Below the pieces are notes generated by a model that was not told the origin of the DNA, ran no database searches, and was given only the letters and a program-made list of their open reading frames with translations. 64,000 nucleotides of DNA from Eukaryota sp. TZLM1-RC (Eukaryota > Metamonada: BaSk clade), in NCBI GenBank assembly GCA_040285825.1, contig JAUPSS010000003.1, forward strand, positions 2,294,001 through 2,358,000, in the 5' to 3' direction. Positions 53,390 through 64,000 of the stretch are shown here, piece by piece. Made by a program: the position numbers and the translations under genes. Each line of letters begins with the position of its first letter. Within the stretch, counting starts at the first letter, position 1.

Positions 53390-55960
53390 TTTATTTTCTA
53401 CGTAATTACAAAACAAAACAAATTTAAACGCATAAGAAACAAAATTTCTCCACACCAACTCTTGAAGAATCTTTGTACAGGTTGGACATGATCAAATTTC
53501 AATATTTGGAAACACTTCTATACAAAGCAAAGGTGATACGCTTCTTCCATAATTGCCCAGCAAAATTCTTACCACTTGAACGACATAAATTATCAAAATC
53601 TTTGAGAAATTTCAAACCAGATGGTCCAGTATTGGCAAAAATCAGAGAAGGCAACAGGAACAAAAAGAAAACTTTTTTTTCCTTTATTTATTTTTATTCA
53701 ACAACAAATATGAAATACACAATTAAAACTCCACATCCTCAAAACCTGCCTCCCCTACATCAAAACAATTAATTGCTAAAGATTCAGAAAATTTCCCAAA
53801 AGAAGATAGTGAATCAGAAATTAGTTTTACCATTCCCTTAAAAATAGAAAATACAATCCTGTTTTGCCAGTAAACACGATTGAAAATTCTTCCAGTTCTT
53901 TCCTTAATAACTGCAACAAAATCCTCAAGGAAAGCCATAGCAGCCTTACCTAGAGATCCAAGCAAAGATAAAACAAATGGACATAAATTATATTGGGCAT
54001 GAGAATTTTCATTAACCGAGGAAATGGGTTTCGCATATTTAGCAATTTTATATTTTTCGCCTGCAAGAAGAGGATTATTTACATCCGAGTTAATGAGATG
54101 TTCGTTAGAGGAATTACAAGGGTCGATAGACATGGCGTCCAAAATAGTAAAACTACCATTTAAACCAGGAACAACTAGATCACCTCTAGTCAGACCCATA
54201 GAAGCTCTGTTGTAACGCGTACTATCAATATTGGGATCATCAAGAATTAATTTTGATAACAGCGGTTCTAAATAGGAATCTACTCTATATGATTTGCACA
54301 TTACATAAATTTGGTCCCTGACGTTATTATGCACTTTGCTTCTAAACGTAATGAAATGTGTGCAGTTCAAAAGATGAGTAAACAAAAGAGGTTTACCACA
54401 TTTACAAGTTAAATGATTGGGCAAATTGTTTGGCCACAGAAAACAACGAAAACGCATGTTTAGAAGCCATTCATTGTTTTTTTAACAAAAGTCCATAAAC
54501 AGAGGGAACTTGAGTTACTAAAGCAGCAGCTGAACTATCACGAATATCCTTTAAAAAATTACCGACAGCGGGATTTTTAGTTTTGTCCAAGCCAAGTCTT
54601 ACTTCATAATCCAAGCCTTCATATAATTTAACCAGATGGTGCTGAAGCTTTTTCAAGCAAAAACGTAAATTTGGAAGTGATCGGGTGGGAATTTCTTGAA
54701 CATTTTGAGGAAAACACTGAATCCAGATAGCATTAGGCAAATTTTCTAATTCAAATTGCAGTTGATTCAAGTAAAAATTTGATTCACTATTGATCAGATG
54801 AACATCAAAAGGGAACCTTTGGAAAAATTCAAAAACAAAATTTTTACCACCTCCCAAAAATGCTGCTTTACACAGAATCGAAGATTTGGTGAATCCAATT
54901 CCACCCAAATCTGCTGAACAAAATACATGACTTCGAATTAAAGATTCATTTACTTCTAATAAAGAAGAAAAAAATTTGACTCGAAGTTTGTTAAAAGATC
55001 TGCAAAAATTGAGAGATACCGATGGGGGAGTTGACCTTTAAATATGAGTGAATTTTCCAGAATAACAAATTTTTAAAATAAAAAATTTGATGTGTTTCTC
55101 AATGTCACATTCAGCAATAAAACTAAGATCCTTTTCAAACTTCTCCAATAAATTGTTCAACTGGGAATAAATTTCATCCAAATTGCCAAGCCAACATCCA
55201 AGAAACTTAAAAGCTTGTTGGTCATAATTGATAAAAGGAATCTGAGCTCCACCAATCATCAAAGATTGTTTTTCTCTACCAATCAAGAGACATTTAGATG
55301 GGTTCAAAGCTAAACCAATTTCTTTGTATTTCGCCGCAATCGCTTCAGAAACCCTAGAAATACTTTCAAAAGAACCAATAATAGAAATGTCATCCATATA
55401 GGCAACAATACGCAAATCAGGGAAATCTTGTTGTGTCATTTTAATAATATTATGAATAGCCAAACAAAACAGCAAAGGGCCAAGAGGATCACCTTGTTTC
55501 ACACCAGAAGAAGATTAAAGGGTAAAGAAGTCAAAAATTAAGTCTGATTTTTTTCCATAAAATAAATAAAAATATGCAGAAAGTTCAGGAAAATCATGAA
55601 GAATCACATCAAAAATACAATTACGTTTCACAGAAATGAAAGCATTTTTGAAATCCAAATTGAAAATATATTGATGTTGTTGACTATTGAAAAAAAACAT
55701 CTGAAGTCATTGAAGCAACAGAAGCACCTTCAACAGTTTTTATACCAAATTGGAAAGGCTTCAAGTCCCTTGCTTTAGTAGAAATGCTGTTAAAAATAAG
55801 CGAAGAAAGCAATCTGGTTAATGACTCTCCAATAGCAATTGGTCTAACTCCATCAGGTTTGTCACCTTTACCAGGTTTAACTAAAGCAACTAAACGGGCA
55901 GCAGTCAATTCATGCGGAAAGAAAAGAACCACTATACACATATACACCCATATATTACCT
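53390..55960 (-). mobile_element. Best-preserved LINE copy (RT plus zinc/endonuclease-like C-terminus)
   Basis: Minus-strand blocks: LVALVKPGKGDKPDGVRPIA and FQFGIKTVEGASVASM (55684-55947); NLDFKNAFISVKR motif A (55515-55700); GVKQGDPLGPLLFCLAIH and VAYMDDISII (55038-55502); thumb to GIGFTKSSILCKAA (to 54471); then zinc knuckle CKCGKPLLFTHLLNC, RSKVHNNVRD, RGDLVVPGLNGSFTILDAMS and FNRVYWQNRIVFSIFKGM (53723-54457). Only two frameshifts (near 55,690 and at the T run near 54,477) and two stops (near 55,513 and 55,036) break it. The 3' tail lies at about 53,390. The 5' part before the RT is missing. Confidence 0.85.
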
Positions 55961-56049
55961 CAAAAAATTTGGAAAAAAATTAAAAAAATGTTCGTTTTGG
56001 TTATTATAGAATCATTTCTATTTCTTCATTCAAGATAGTTTCTGTAAAT

Positions 56050-56470
56050 TGTCAAATTCAAAGCATTGAATTGAAAAGGAAAACTGGGAGTAAAGGTTTC
56101 TATTTGAATCATTCCATACTTCACCAATTTTTCTCGTTTACGAACCTCAGCCTTGTTCAAGTGACCATTAGAACTAACTTAAACATCATCACGATAAATT
56201 GAAGCAAAGGGATCAACAGTAGTAAAATCAACAACAATTTGAGAGGAATCCACAAAAGGAGCAATAAAATCACAACGACGAGAATCAAACAAATCATTAT
56301 CGCTTTAATGCTGCAACAAGGGTTCTACTTTGCAACTGAAATTGTCACACTAAAACAATTCGAAGGTCACATCACGAAGGGCATTATGAAGAACTGGCCG
56401 ATATTGAAGAAATTTCTTACAACTCACAATAGGACCGAAATTGGTAGACGGGTTTTCGTTGCAAATAATT
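56050..56470 (-). mobile_element. Divergent LINE fragment, zinc and endonuclease-like region
   Basis: Minus-strand reading CNENPSTNFGPIVSCKKFLQ, RPVLHNALRDV, then SRRCDFIAPFVDSSQIVVDF and TTVDPFASIYRDD, matches the layout (C...C, R..vhN..RD, RxD..P......hDhhhhDP) of the other copies, in a family not otherwise seen here. Two stops. Confidence 0.5.
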
Positions 56471-57130
56471 CGTAATTTAATAATATCAAATTTTAATTAT
56501 TTAATAATAATCAACCTTTGGTCACACAGCTTTAGACGCTACTGTGACTATTGATCGAATATTTTGAAATACATTAGATACTTAAATTAATGCAAGAACC
56601 TCAATAGTGACATCCTAGAGAATTGCATGTAGTTGTGTTGTTTTAAAACAGATAGATTATTTAGATGTTGATTTTTAAGTTGTTTAATAAATAAAAATTT
56701 TAAACAAAATTATGCAAATTTCTAAAACACCGAATATCCGATTTTCAATCTAAAATGATAATACAGTCACAATTTCTCAAGTTGTAAACATATATCCAAG
56801 ATAATGATGGATTAAGCACACATCATAAATGTGATGTAAAAGTGTACAACAAGCAAAAAAATTCTGAATTTTTGGTATGATTATATTGTTTTAAGTTCAA
56901 GCTTTTGTAAATCAAAAAACAATTGATGGTGAGTTTATTATTACACAATTGAAGTGCTTTTACCCTCGGCTAATGGATTTGGATGAAAGGAAGAAAAAAA
57001 AGTTCGGATGAAATGAATTTGAATATATTTGTTCGAATTTTGTGTTATCAATCCATTCACGTCAAACATCACTCATTTAATCCGAACCAAAATTATTCAA
57101 TGAAATACTTTTGAAATTTCTTGAAATACA
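56471..57130. other. No gene recognised
   Basis: Very AT-rich spacer with no open frame of note. Confidence 0.5.
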
Positions 57131-57132
57131 GC

Positions 57133-57750
57133 CTCTTCGACTTTAGTGATGCCTTGAAACGTGCAAAAAAATGGTTTTAAAACGTATCTTAAAACAAGAC
57201 CATCCGCCAATAAAGAAGTTTATTGAAGAACAATAGATTTAGAAATTCCCATTCACCCCATTCTTGTTCATTTTAAATCTGACGCTTTTGCTCCTTCTTT
57301 GGACACTCTGGAAAAATTGAAAGCGTGGAGACCACCACAAAATGTGTTGGAATTAAAGAGAGGTAGTGAGGGGGAAGCTTTGATGAATGCCATTAGAGTT
57401 GGTTTGGATGATAGAATACAAGGGGAGAAGAAACGAAAAGAAAAATGATCAGAAGGGATCAGTCATGATGTGTCAGATGACGTGTCATGTTTGAAAAGGC
57501 GGGAAAACAGATCAAGTCAGGATGAAAACGTGTCACGTGTCGATGACACGGCTGATGACGTTACTAGTCAAAAAATTATGATCCCTTCTCGACCCTCAAA
57601 AGACAACCAGGATGTTTTTAAAATTAGTTCTTCAAATCAATCCCTCACTCAAGCCATTATGCATTTGGTACCTGACGAAGCGAACGATATAATCAAAAGA
57701 AGAACAATTCAACGCTGGGATGCAAAGAAAAAACGTTTTGTTACAATTAA
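57133..57750 (+). pseudogene. Truncated DDX54 pseudogene
   Basis: About 0.6 kb closely matching the C-terminal middle part of the DDX54 gene at 34.1-34.7 kb, in inverted orientation. It starts at the ELSEALKRAKNG region and ends within KKRFVTI. It has a stop (KEK then TGA) in the charged loop and frame changes near its start. It keeps no helicase core. The right end (57,750) abuts a minus-strand LINE 3' end. Confidence 0.9.
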
Positions 57751-57895
57751 AGTCAATATCTTCAAAACAAGCTTCAACACCATCAAACCTTACAGCAGCA
57801 ATGTTTTCATAATGTGCACTGACAGACATTAAAGCTTTCGAAATCATTTTAGGAATTGATTTGAAAATAGTAAAAAACTTGATTCATAACTTGAT
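57750..57895 (-). mobile_element. LINE 3'-terminal coding fragment
   Basis: Minus-strand KMISKALMSVSAHYENIAAV and VEACFEDIDF match the final ORF residues of the 53.7-kb LINE (LISDSLSSFGKFSESLAIN..EDVEF). Its 3' end touches the DDX54 pseudogene. Confidence 0.6.
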
Positions 57896-58394
57896 TCAAA
57901 GAGATATCGCCTTCTTTCATCAAGTTAGCCAAACAAGTTAGCCTTGTAAGTTGTTTGTATACAGAGTACCCGTAGTCTTTCAAAACAGCAAGTCAAGACA
58001 GTAGTTGACTGGGTCATTGACAATCCATACATTGATTTGCGTAACCTATAACAGTCCATTTATTAAAAATTTGACGTCCGTATATCAAAATCAACAGCAT
58101 TATTGGCATATACTTTGGCGTTAAAGGATGTAAGTATTCCTTCACCTTTGGCTAGAAATTTGTATATGATTGGCAGACAAAGACAAGAACAACAAATTGG
58201 AAATATTGTTGATGATTCGTTTACCACCTTTGATACCGTAATAAGAAACAGTAATACGACATTACTGGTCACATTCCGGTGACGCATCAAAGGAGAACAT
58301 CGAAAATAGAAAAAAATGGGAATTATGGGGAATATCCATTTTGAGTGCAACACACAGTTCATCACCCACCTCTATTATCTGCAGTTTTCCCTGC
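57896..58394. other. Unresolved stretch
   Basis: A plus-strand peptide SIPSLPLARNLYMIG-like (near 58,130-58,260: LARNLYMIGRQRQEQQIG) is open for about 60 codons but joins no known domain. The flanks are repeats. Confidence 0.3.
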
Positions 58395-59395
58395 TTCACT
58401 ATTCTTCCAATGACCTTCTCATGCAGTTGGTTAATCATTCATTCAGTAGTAAGTTGCGTTTACCCTGTTCTCCCCAAGTAATCATACCTTCTGTCTTACG
58501 CTTAGCTTCTCTTACTTGTTTTGACCTTCCCTCTACATCCTCAATAGCAACACTGTCCTCCACCGCCAATCCTCCCAAAAACCGAAGGAACACCGGGTAT
58601 CGCCACGTCATCACTAACAGAGTTGTCTACTTTCTCTTTACTCTACACATCTGCTCTCTCAACATTTCATGAATCGAGGGTACCAGTTATTCATTCAATG
58701 TCACTCTCCAATTCTGTTCAATTTGTTCCCGCACCCTGTCACACTCTATCGCTCCACATTTCTCCTAAACTCAGTTTCCCATTTCTGTATCATTAGTCAC
58801 AGCACATTTAATTTACATTGTACTTAACCTCTCTGTTCAACTTCAAATTGAATATTGTTTTGCTTTTATTAAAAAGTGTCATTTTTCTTTATTTATTATT
58901 CCCAATTCCACCCAATATTCTGTGGTTTAATTAGTTTTTCCAACCCCACGTTTATTATCTCCTGATTTCACTATTTTATTTGATTATACTTCAATTACCA
59001 TGAATAACCAACATTTTTGGTCAAAATACTTCTTTCTATTGTTTTCCTTTTTCTTCAGATTTGGATCTAATTCTTTCATTTGCTTGGTTCAAAAACCCAA
59101 ATCTCACGTCATCTTTTTCAATTAGTTCCTGTCAAATCCTAGTATTCTTTGGGTTTCTTTTACATTTATTTAGATTCAACTTAATTTTATTGAACTTTAG
59201 ATTCAACATAGAGTCTTCCAAATATTGAGAGTAATTCTCTTTATTTAGAGTCTTTTTTTATAAATACATAAACGACTGAGTAATCATCGATCATTTGGTT
59301 TTTAACTGTTTGAAGGTGATTACGGTCAAGAAAGATCTGATTACATGTGACTGTATAGTCTACATGTTTTGGATCTTTGCAGGTTTATTCCTATT
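58395..59395 (+). repeat. 1-kb dispersed repeat, copy 2
   Basis: Inverted copy of 28,341-29,330. It lies about 0.65 kb beyond the DDX54 pseudogene. See copy 1. Confidence 0.75.
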
Positions 59396-60429
59396 ATAAT
59401 CCACTTTTTCAATGAGCTTCAACTGGATTTGTTACAATTACACCGCAGTTGCTTTTTTCATTTACTTGTATTCTTATTTTCTCAAAAATTGTATACTTTT
59501 TCTACATATAAAGCCAATTGAATATGTTGCCAAATTCTTTTTAACCAATCTCTTGAAGTCATCATTCAAAGTCTGTACTCTTCACGTAGTTAATGGTATT
59601 GTTAGACAGCTGCTTCTAACTTATGTAACTAGGAATTAGGTTTTTTTCAGGCGTCAATAATGAGTCCAATCTGTTTCAAATTGATTTCGTTGTACGCCTG
59701 ATGCTATCTAGAGCAGGTTCCGGCAGCAGTAACTATAATAACTATGCCTTTGGCTGCTGATCAGGTTTATTTGAATAATTGATGGTCACAACCATATTCT
59801 TACATTCTATCATGGTCTGCAACTTCGTCAGTAGCAACTTATACAAGTGTTTTAAAATCGGGTATTGTTTGATTATTGATACGGGAAGCAAGGTATTCAG
59901 ATCTTTAATGACAATACCAGCAGCAAAACGTTTCATAAACAGTCAGTGTTTTTCTTCACCTTCAAAAAGCTTCTAATGTAATCATTCAATCCTTTTTGTG
60001 TCCCTAGATATTTTTGGGTTCATTTTCGACAGAGAGAACGTTTCTTTGACAGCTTTATTTGTTTTTTACACGTGTAATTGTGAATAACGGTAGATACAGG
60101 AGTTGTTTGTCAATGTTGCACGGAAAATCATGGAATAGAAACACTAGAATCGATTTATAATTCAATTTATAATCTATTTATACAGTTAAAAAGACATCAA
60201 CTGCAAAACGTATTCATGGATACAGCCAACACCTCGGAGGAAAATGAAGCTATGTCATTCTGTGTATTCCTATGATGCTTAGACCAAGGAGGTATGTTCA
60301 CGAAGTCATAAGACCAGCGAACCATCAATGAGTCCATAGAGTCGTTATACGTCGTCGAGATCTTGCATTACTCACTACATAAACAGGCACAATCACTCGA
60401 CCAGCCTTTTGTACTGCTGTTAGTGTTTT
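59396..60429. other. Mostly no gene; weak hAT-like ORF at 59,742-59,936 (minus)
   Basis: The minus-strand ORF 59742-59936 contains KRFAAGIVIKDLNTLLPVSI, which resembles the KDLNTVL end of the BED-like ORF in the miniature hAT element. It then has helical text of unknown type. It may be a scrap of the autonomous parent transposase. The rest is spacer. Confidence 0.3.
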
Positions 60430-60890
60430 GATTAATCAGACTTGATTTTGGAAAATCGCTTTTTCCAAGTGGCAACACTGTACTTAGTTACATGTTTCCA
60501 ATGTGGTGTAAGTCGTTTGAAATGGCACAATCGCAAATCTAGCATGGTTCTTGGACCAATAGAATGTTGGTTCTGGATTACGCCACTGGTAATTGGACGA
60601 ATTCCATCTTGCTTTGTAACTTTTCCAGATTTTTCAAAGGCAATTAAACGAGCAGCCAGTAATTCAGTTGGAGGAGTTGTATTTAGACAAACTGACTTTT
60701 GGAAATTTTTGCAAGATCGGCACAAATTTCTGGAGCTTTTCTACAAGCGGATTTCAAAACATCAAATGAAATATCAGAAGGACCTGTCGATTTTCCATTA
60801 CGAAGATGGTTGATAACTCTCTGTACTTCAGTTGAATTTATGGTTGTATCAGCCCAGAACTACCAAATTTTTGGCTTGGTACAACCAAGC
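60430..60890 (-). mobile_element. LINE fragment, start of RT
   Basis: Minus-strand LLAARLIAFEKSGKVTKQDG, IRPITSGVIQNQ corresponds to LLAARLIALVKPGKGDKPDGIRPIAIGE. Upstream DNA (about 60,760-60,830) carries the GKSTGPSDISFDVL pre-RT motif. It ends against a transposase pseudogene. Confidence 0.65.
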
Positions 60891-60895
60891 CAAAG

Positions 60896-61345
60896 TTGGT
60901 AGTGTTGTATCACATACAAGAAGGACATTTCAATACCCGTCAATTTACTAGTTTTCTTGCAGACCTGTTTAGACACAGGGTACTGTCGACAATTGGTGGG
61001 GCAAATTCTGTTGTGGTACTGGACGGTTGTCACATACATAAGTCCAACAATATCTCTAAAGCATTCCTACTTTCAGGTGTTCGATATGTCATACTTTCGC
61101 CTTATTCGCTGGAATGTAATCCAATATAAGCCTTTTTTGGTGTTCTACGCAGAAAGGTGAGTGAGTTCTCTCTTTTTCATCTATCCACCTCCCAGCTGCA
61201 GTTACTACAGCTTGTTCTTCGCAATCATATGAATTTTGATTGCAGAGAACTTTTTGACCACAGTGGATGGAGACATTTTCGTACATACAAATCTCCTTAT
61301 CTTCATGGGCGACAATTTGAACAGTGGCAAAGTTTTTTAGATTAA
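60896..61345 (+). pseudogene. IS630/Tc1-like DDE transposase, C-terminal half, one nonsense codon
   Basis: One frame throughout. GHFNTRQFTSFLADLF, VVVLDGCHIHKS (second catalytic Asp region), YVILSPYSLECNPI, then TAA (61,127-61,129) exactly where this superfamily has the final catalytic Glu of N-P-I-E, followed in the same frame by AFFGVLRRK and the C-terminal tail NHMNFDCRELFDHSGWRHF. The tail is also found on the minus strand at 63,787-63,981. The N-terminal half, including the first Asp, is missing. Known family role: cut-and-paste at TA sites. Confidence 0.85.
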
Positions 61346-61389
61346 ATTAGTTTATAAATTAGTTTATTAAATAGTTGATATGTTAATTA

Positions 61390-61662
61390 TTAATCGGTAT
61401 GTTGGGTGTCCTCTTGAATTCTGACTGTTTCCAAAAGTGTTTCTGCTGACGGACTCAAGGAAGCTTTTGAATGGGGACGTAACAAAGTGGATCGAACAAA
61501 GACATCCAGCTCACGATGTAGTTTATTTTCTAGAGCACTAAACAGTTCGTCCATTTCGCATTTTAGTTGCTTTACTTTGGCCAAGGTGTACTGGACAATT
61601 TCTTCAGCCACCTCAGGACAAATCTGGTCATCTAAGTTGACGTTTCCCAGATAGCCTACCAC
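61390..61662 (-). CDS. Unrecognised ORF, possible last exon
   Basis: Minus-strand open frame of 90 codons (LDDQICPEVAEEIVQYTLAK, VKQLKCEMDELFSAL, then Ser-rich tail, stop TGA/TAA at 61,390). It is helical and amphipathic. Immediately upstream is a plausible 46-nt intron (GTAAGT...CTATAG), but the sequence before it has a stop nine codons back and no ATG, so a further exon would be needed. No domain assigned. It could equally be chance in AT-rich DNA. Confidence 0.35.
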   Translation of the reverse strand: MVGYLGNVNLDDQICPEVAEEIVQYTLAKVKQLKCEMDELFSALENKLHRELDVFVRSTLLRPHSKASLSPSAETLLETVRIQEDTQHTD

Positions 61663-62590
61663 CTATAGTTATCAACCTGGAGTTCATTTTGAGGATGCAC
61701 TTACCAATATCAGGACGAATTCAGCACGATATTATATTTTTTTAGTTTTTTCGATTTAACATTCGGAACAGTTACATTGTTTTTTCCAATAGTAGATCAA
61801 CACTCCAATACATGAACGAAGATGTCTTGCAATAGTTTGAATGGACGCAAGATGCTTGCTACCAGCTTTAAACCAAGTCGCTTCTGCTCATCCTGATAAT
61901 CAATAGTGGATTCACTGCTTTCATCAGAAAGTATCCTTTAAGGGTCCAATTGTTTGGGAAGAACTGGCGGTATAGTTATTCCAGACTGAACAGAACAACA
62001 AGCCCAACGGGGCAGTTGGTCGGAACGATAACCAGCAACACGAGTAGCAGTATGATAGGAGTTTGAAAGAGTAGTGTTTATACCTAAAGCAGCCAAAAGA
62101 AATAAGCATTGATCAGCCTACAAGTGGTAGAGATGTCGAGAAGCGTGACGTAAGGAGCTGAAAAGATTCCAATCAGAGCCAAAGTCGACTCCTTTCCATG
62201 AAATCAAAGGGCCAACTTCATCAAGATATCTTGCAATAGTTTCAGTGGGCGTGAGAAACATGCTACCAGCTTTAAATTAAGTGGTTTTCTTACAATTCTT
62301 ACAGATCCTTTCGGTTCCTCCACTTTTCAGTACAACATTATCCCCAGCAGGTGATTGTTGTTACGTAACCCTTTTTGCCATTTCTCTTTACTATATATTG
62401 GAAGTAAAATTTTGTCAATTTTTTTCACCAATATCTCTATTCTTTAGTATAAACTTGTGTATTCCTTAGTACTCTTCTTCATTAGAATACAAGCAGCTCG
62501 AATTTGAGAACAAGGATATCCACAGTGTTTTGTTTCACTACATGAACAAGTCCCTTCATTCAAAACCAGAAGACCTTTTGGGGTGGGTTG
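61663..62590. other. Unresolved, probably decayed retroelement
   Basis: Minus-strand peptide LAALGINTTLSNSYHTATRV (about 61,990-62,090) is open in one frame. It may be LINE ORF1-like or Gag-pol spacer. A partly repeated 40-bp segment (ATCTTGCAATAGTTT...GCTTGCTACCAGCTTTAAA type) occurs at about 61,827-61,875 and 62,227-62,280. Confidence 0.35.
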
Positions 62591-63300
62591 TTGCAAAGAC
62601 GGAGATGATTTACTTCGTGCTTAACTTTTGAGGGGCAATCACGAGCTAGATGAACTTTCTGATGACATTTGAAACATGTCCCGTCAGCCAGATTGACAGA
62701 CTTATGGGATGAACGAGACTTCATACCAGCTTGACGCACAGGGTCAGTATTTTCAGAAACAGTCTTGGAAGACCTGTTTCAAGAAGCTACTCGCGTGCAA
62801 TCAAGTAGTTCATCCTCCGCGGTATTTACTTAATGTAGGAAAATCGGGGAATACCTCGTCCGAATTCGAAAAATCAGAGATTTCTGCAGTCCTAATGGAA
62901 GAATACCCTTTGGCGAATCTGATCATGAAGGTTGAGTCAGGCAATTTCTGTCCGGAAGCCCTGCATTTCGCCTGAAGAAAACGTCTCAGGTAGCAGGACA
63001 TACGTTCACGGACATCAACCTTCAACTCAGACATCACCAAGTTGAATTCCTCGTACGAGGAAACGAGGTGGAGGATCTAAGATGATCCAGAAACACCTCA
63101 TCGGATGAATCAACCCCAGGTCTTGTGAGAACCAATGATTCTAACGAGAAGGGGTCAAGGAGGAGCCTTGCTGGAACAAGGTCCTTCTTCGGTGTAACAG
63201 AAGAGTACACCTTCCACTGTTGTAGGAACAACAGAACATCATCCACTCCCATAGAAACAAGAGAATATGTGTAGAAATCACCTGTAATGAGGCCCATCAA
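62591..63300 (-). pseudogene. Gag of a second LTR-retroelement family
   Basis: Minus-strand order: SVTPKKDLVPARLLLDPFSL, SSDEVFLDHLRS, frame change, SYEEFNLVMSELKVDVRERM, SCYLRRFLQAKCRASGQKL, then a polar stretch and a CCHC zinc knuckle CFKCHQKVHLARDC (about 62,650-62,690). It is the fuller relative of the remnant in the miniature LTR element at 1.75-2.58 kb. Two frame changes. No pol is seen beside it, and I found no LTR of the miniature type at its ends. Confidence 0.7.
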
Positions 63301-63440
63301 TTTTAGATGTCATCAGACAGAAGTTCTAAAGCTGTTTAGAGATAAAAGAAAGTTATAATTATGTACTGTGAATTTCAATCGAAATGCATATTTTAGGTGA
63401 AATTCACCCTCTTTCATAATTTCCTCACATTGCTTTTTTG

Positions 63441-63764
63441 ATGACATCTTTCTCAAGTGATGCATGTAAACAGCTTGATTTTAACACACATGTTGCTACA
63501 CAACCGTTGAAGTCTCCAAACACTCCAAATCCCCTTTCTCTTGAACAATTCAATAACAGTCTCAGTATTCCAGTCAGTGTCAACTACTACCTTTCAAGTA
63601 GGGGAAATGCTCTATCAATTAAGAAAGTTACATTGTTTTATGACAAGATAGAAACTTGGGATACCACAACTGTAGAACAGTTCTTCTTAAAACATTTCAA
63701 ATCAGTTCTTGTAACGGAAGGTAAAATGCTGAATAGTAGTAGACTTTCCCTTCTTTTAACATAA
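63441..63764 (+). CDS. Hypothetical protein (107 aa)
   Basis: ATG at 63,441 (TTTTTTGATGAC), TAA at 63,764. Polar N-terminus with Pro/Asn repeats (SPNTPNPLSLEQFNNS), then a more ordered part (VNYYLSSRGNALSIKKVTLF, TTTVEQFFLKHFKSVLVTEG). A GTAAAA after VTEG could be a donor, so it may continue in another exon. No family recognised. Confidence 0.35.
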   Translation: MTSFSSDACKQLDFNTHVATQPLKSPNTPNPLSLEQFNNSLSIPVSVNYYLSSRGNALSIKKVTLFYDKIETWDTTTVEQFFLKHFKSVLVTEGKMLNSSRLSLLLT

Positions 63765-63786
63765 ACTTTGTTGACTTAATAAAGGT

Positions 63787-63981
63787 TTATTCCAATTGTC
63801 TACTGAGATTTGGATTGACTAGATATGATGACTGGTAGAAATTTCTATATCCAGCATGATCAAATATGGCTCTACAATCGACTCTCATATGATTGTTCAA
63901 TACGAAGTGTAATATTTCAATTTGATTCAAATGTGATAAGTAGGATTTCGATTTGAGTCGAGTCAAGTTAACTCGAGTCAA
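63787..63981 (-). pseudogene. Transposase C-terminal tail (IS630/Tc1-like)
   Basis: Minus-strand LHFVLNNHMRVDCRAIFDHA, GYRNF parallels NHMNFDCRELFDHSGWRHF at 61.2 kb. It runs off the window edge, so more of the element may lie to the right. Confidence 0.6.
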
Positions 63982-64000
63982 ACTTATCTGACTCGACTCG

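Noticed and set aside
58316-58672. 118-codon ORF conserved between the two 1-kb repeat copies as a gene
   Set aside because: Similarity extends equally through non-coding parts of the repeat, and the reading frame is interrupted in the other copy.

Overview
The window is nuclear DNA of a unicellular eukaryote with an AT-rich, repeat-laden genome. The evidence is eukaryotic housekeeping genes (TATA-binding protein, a Dbp10/DDX54 helicase, an exosome RNase PH-like subunit, a split-promoter type tRNA-Lys with a T-run terminator), very short GT..AG introns (28 nt and 77 nt, each supported by a paralogue), and four classes of eukaryotic transposon. TAA, TAG and TGA all end intact genes, so the code looks standard. 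I cannot name the species. A free-living protist fits best.

Layout. 1-10.6 kb: nested retroelements, mainly non-LTR elements (LINEs) whose ORF carries a reverse transcriptase followed by a zinc knuckle and a restriction-like-endonuclease-like domain, plus a miniature LTR element. 11.1-13.6 kb: a gene joining an eIF4G-like N-terminus (possible eIF4E-binding motif and partial MIF4G domain) to a leucine-rich-repeat array. 13.9-26.6 kb: LINE pieces, a full-length but dead Ty3/gypsy element (15,143-22,549) inserted in a LINE with a 4-bp target duplication, and a second truncated gypsy element. 28-29.3 kb: a transposase HTH remnant and a 1-kb dispersed repeat. 30.0-40.8 kb: the gene island, holding a BTB/SPRY-like protein, the DDX54 homologue, tRNA-Lys(CUU), TBP, a KCTD-type BTB fragment and an Mtr3-like exosome subunit. 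42.9-44.6 kb: shuffled LINE pieces. 44.6-45.2 kb: a miniature hAT-like element with a perfect 8-bp target duplication. 45.3-52.5 kb: an inverted (tail-to-tail) duplication of a two-gene unit: a TRIM-like RING/B-box protein ending in a phage tail-collar-like domain, and a small two-exon gene. 53.4-64 kb: a nearly complete LINE, a truncated DDX54 pseudogene, the second copy of the 1-kb repeat (inverted), an IS630/Tc1-like DDE transposase pseudogene, a second Gag family, and scattered unknown ORFs.

How it works together. The host genes are unrelated housekeeping or regulatory genes, each with its own A-rich leader before the ATG. There is no operon. The strongest candidates for something undescribed are two fusions: RING/B-box/coiled-coil with a tail-collar-like domain (two copies, one degenerating), and MIF4G with LRR. 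The transposon load is informative in itself: several insertions can be ordered by target-site duplications, one LINE group has a conserved 3'-UTR hairpin, and the gypsy element has almost identical LTRs yet several disabling changes, all readable as C:G to T:A transitions.
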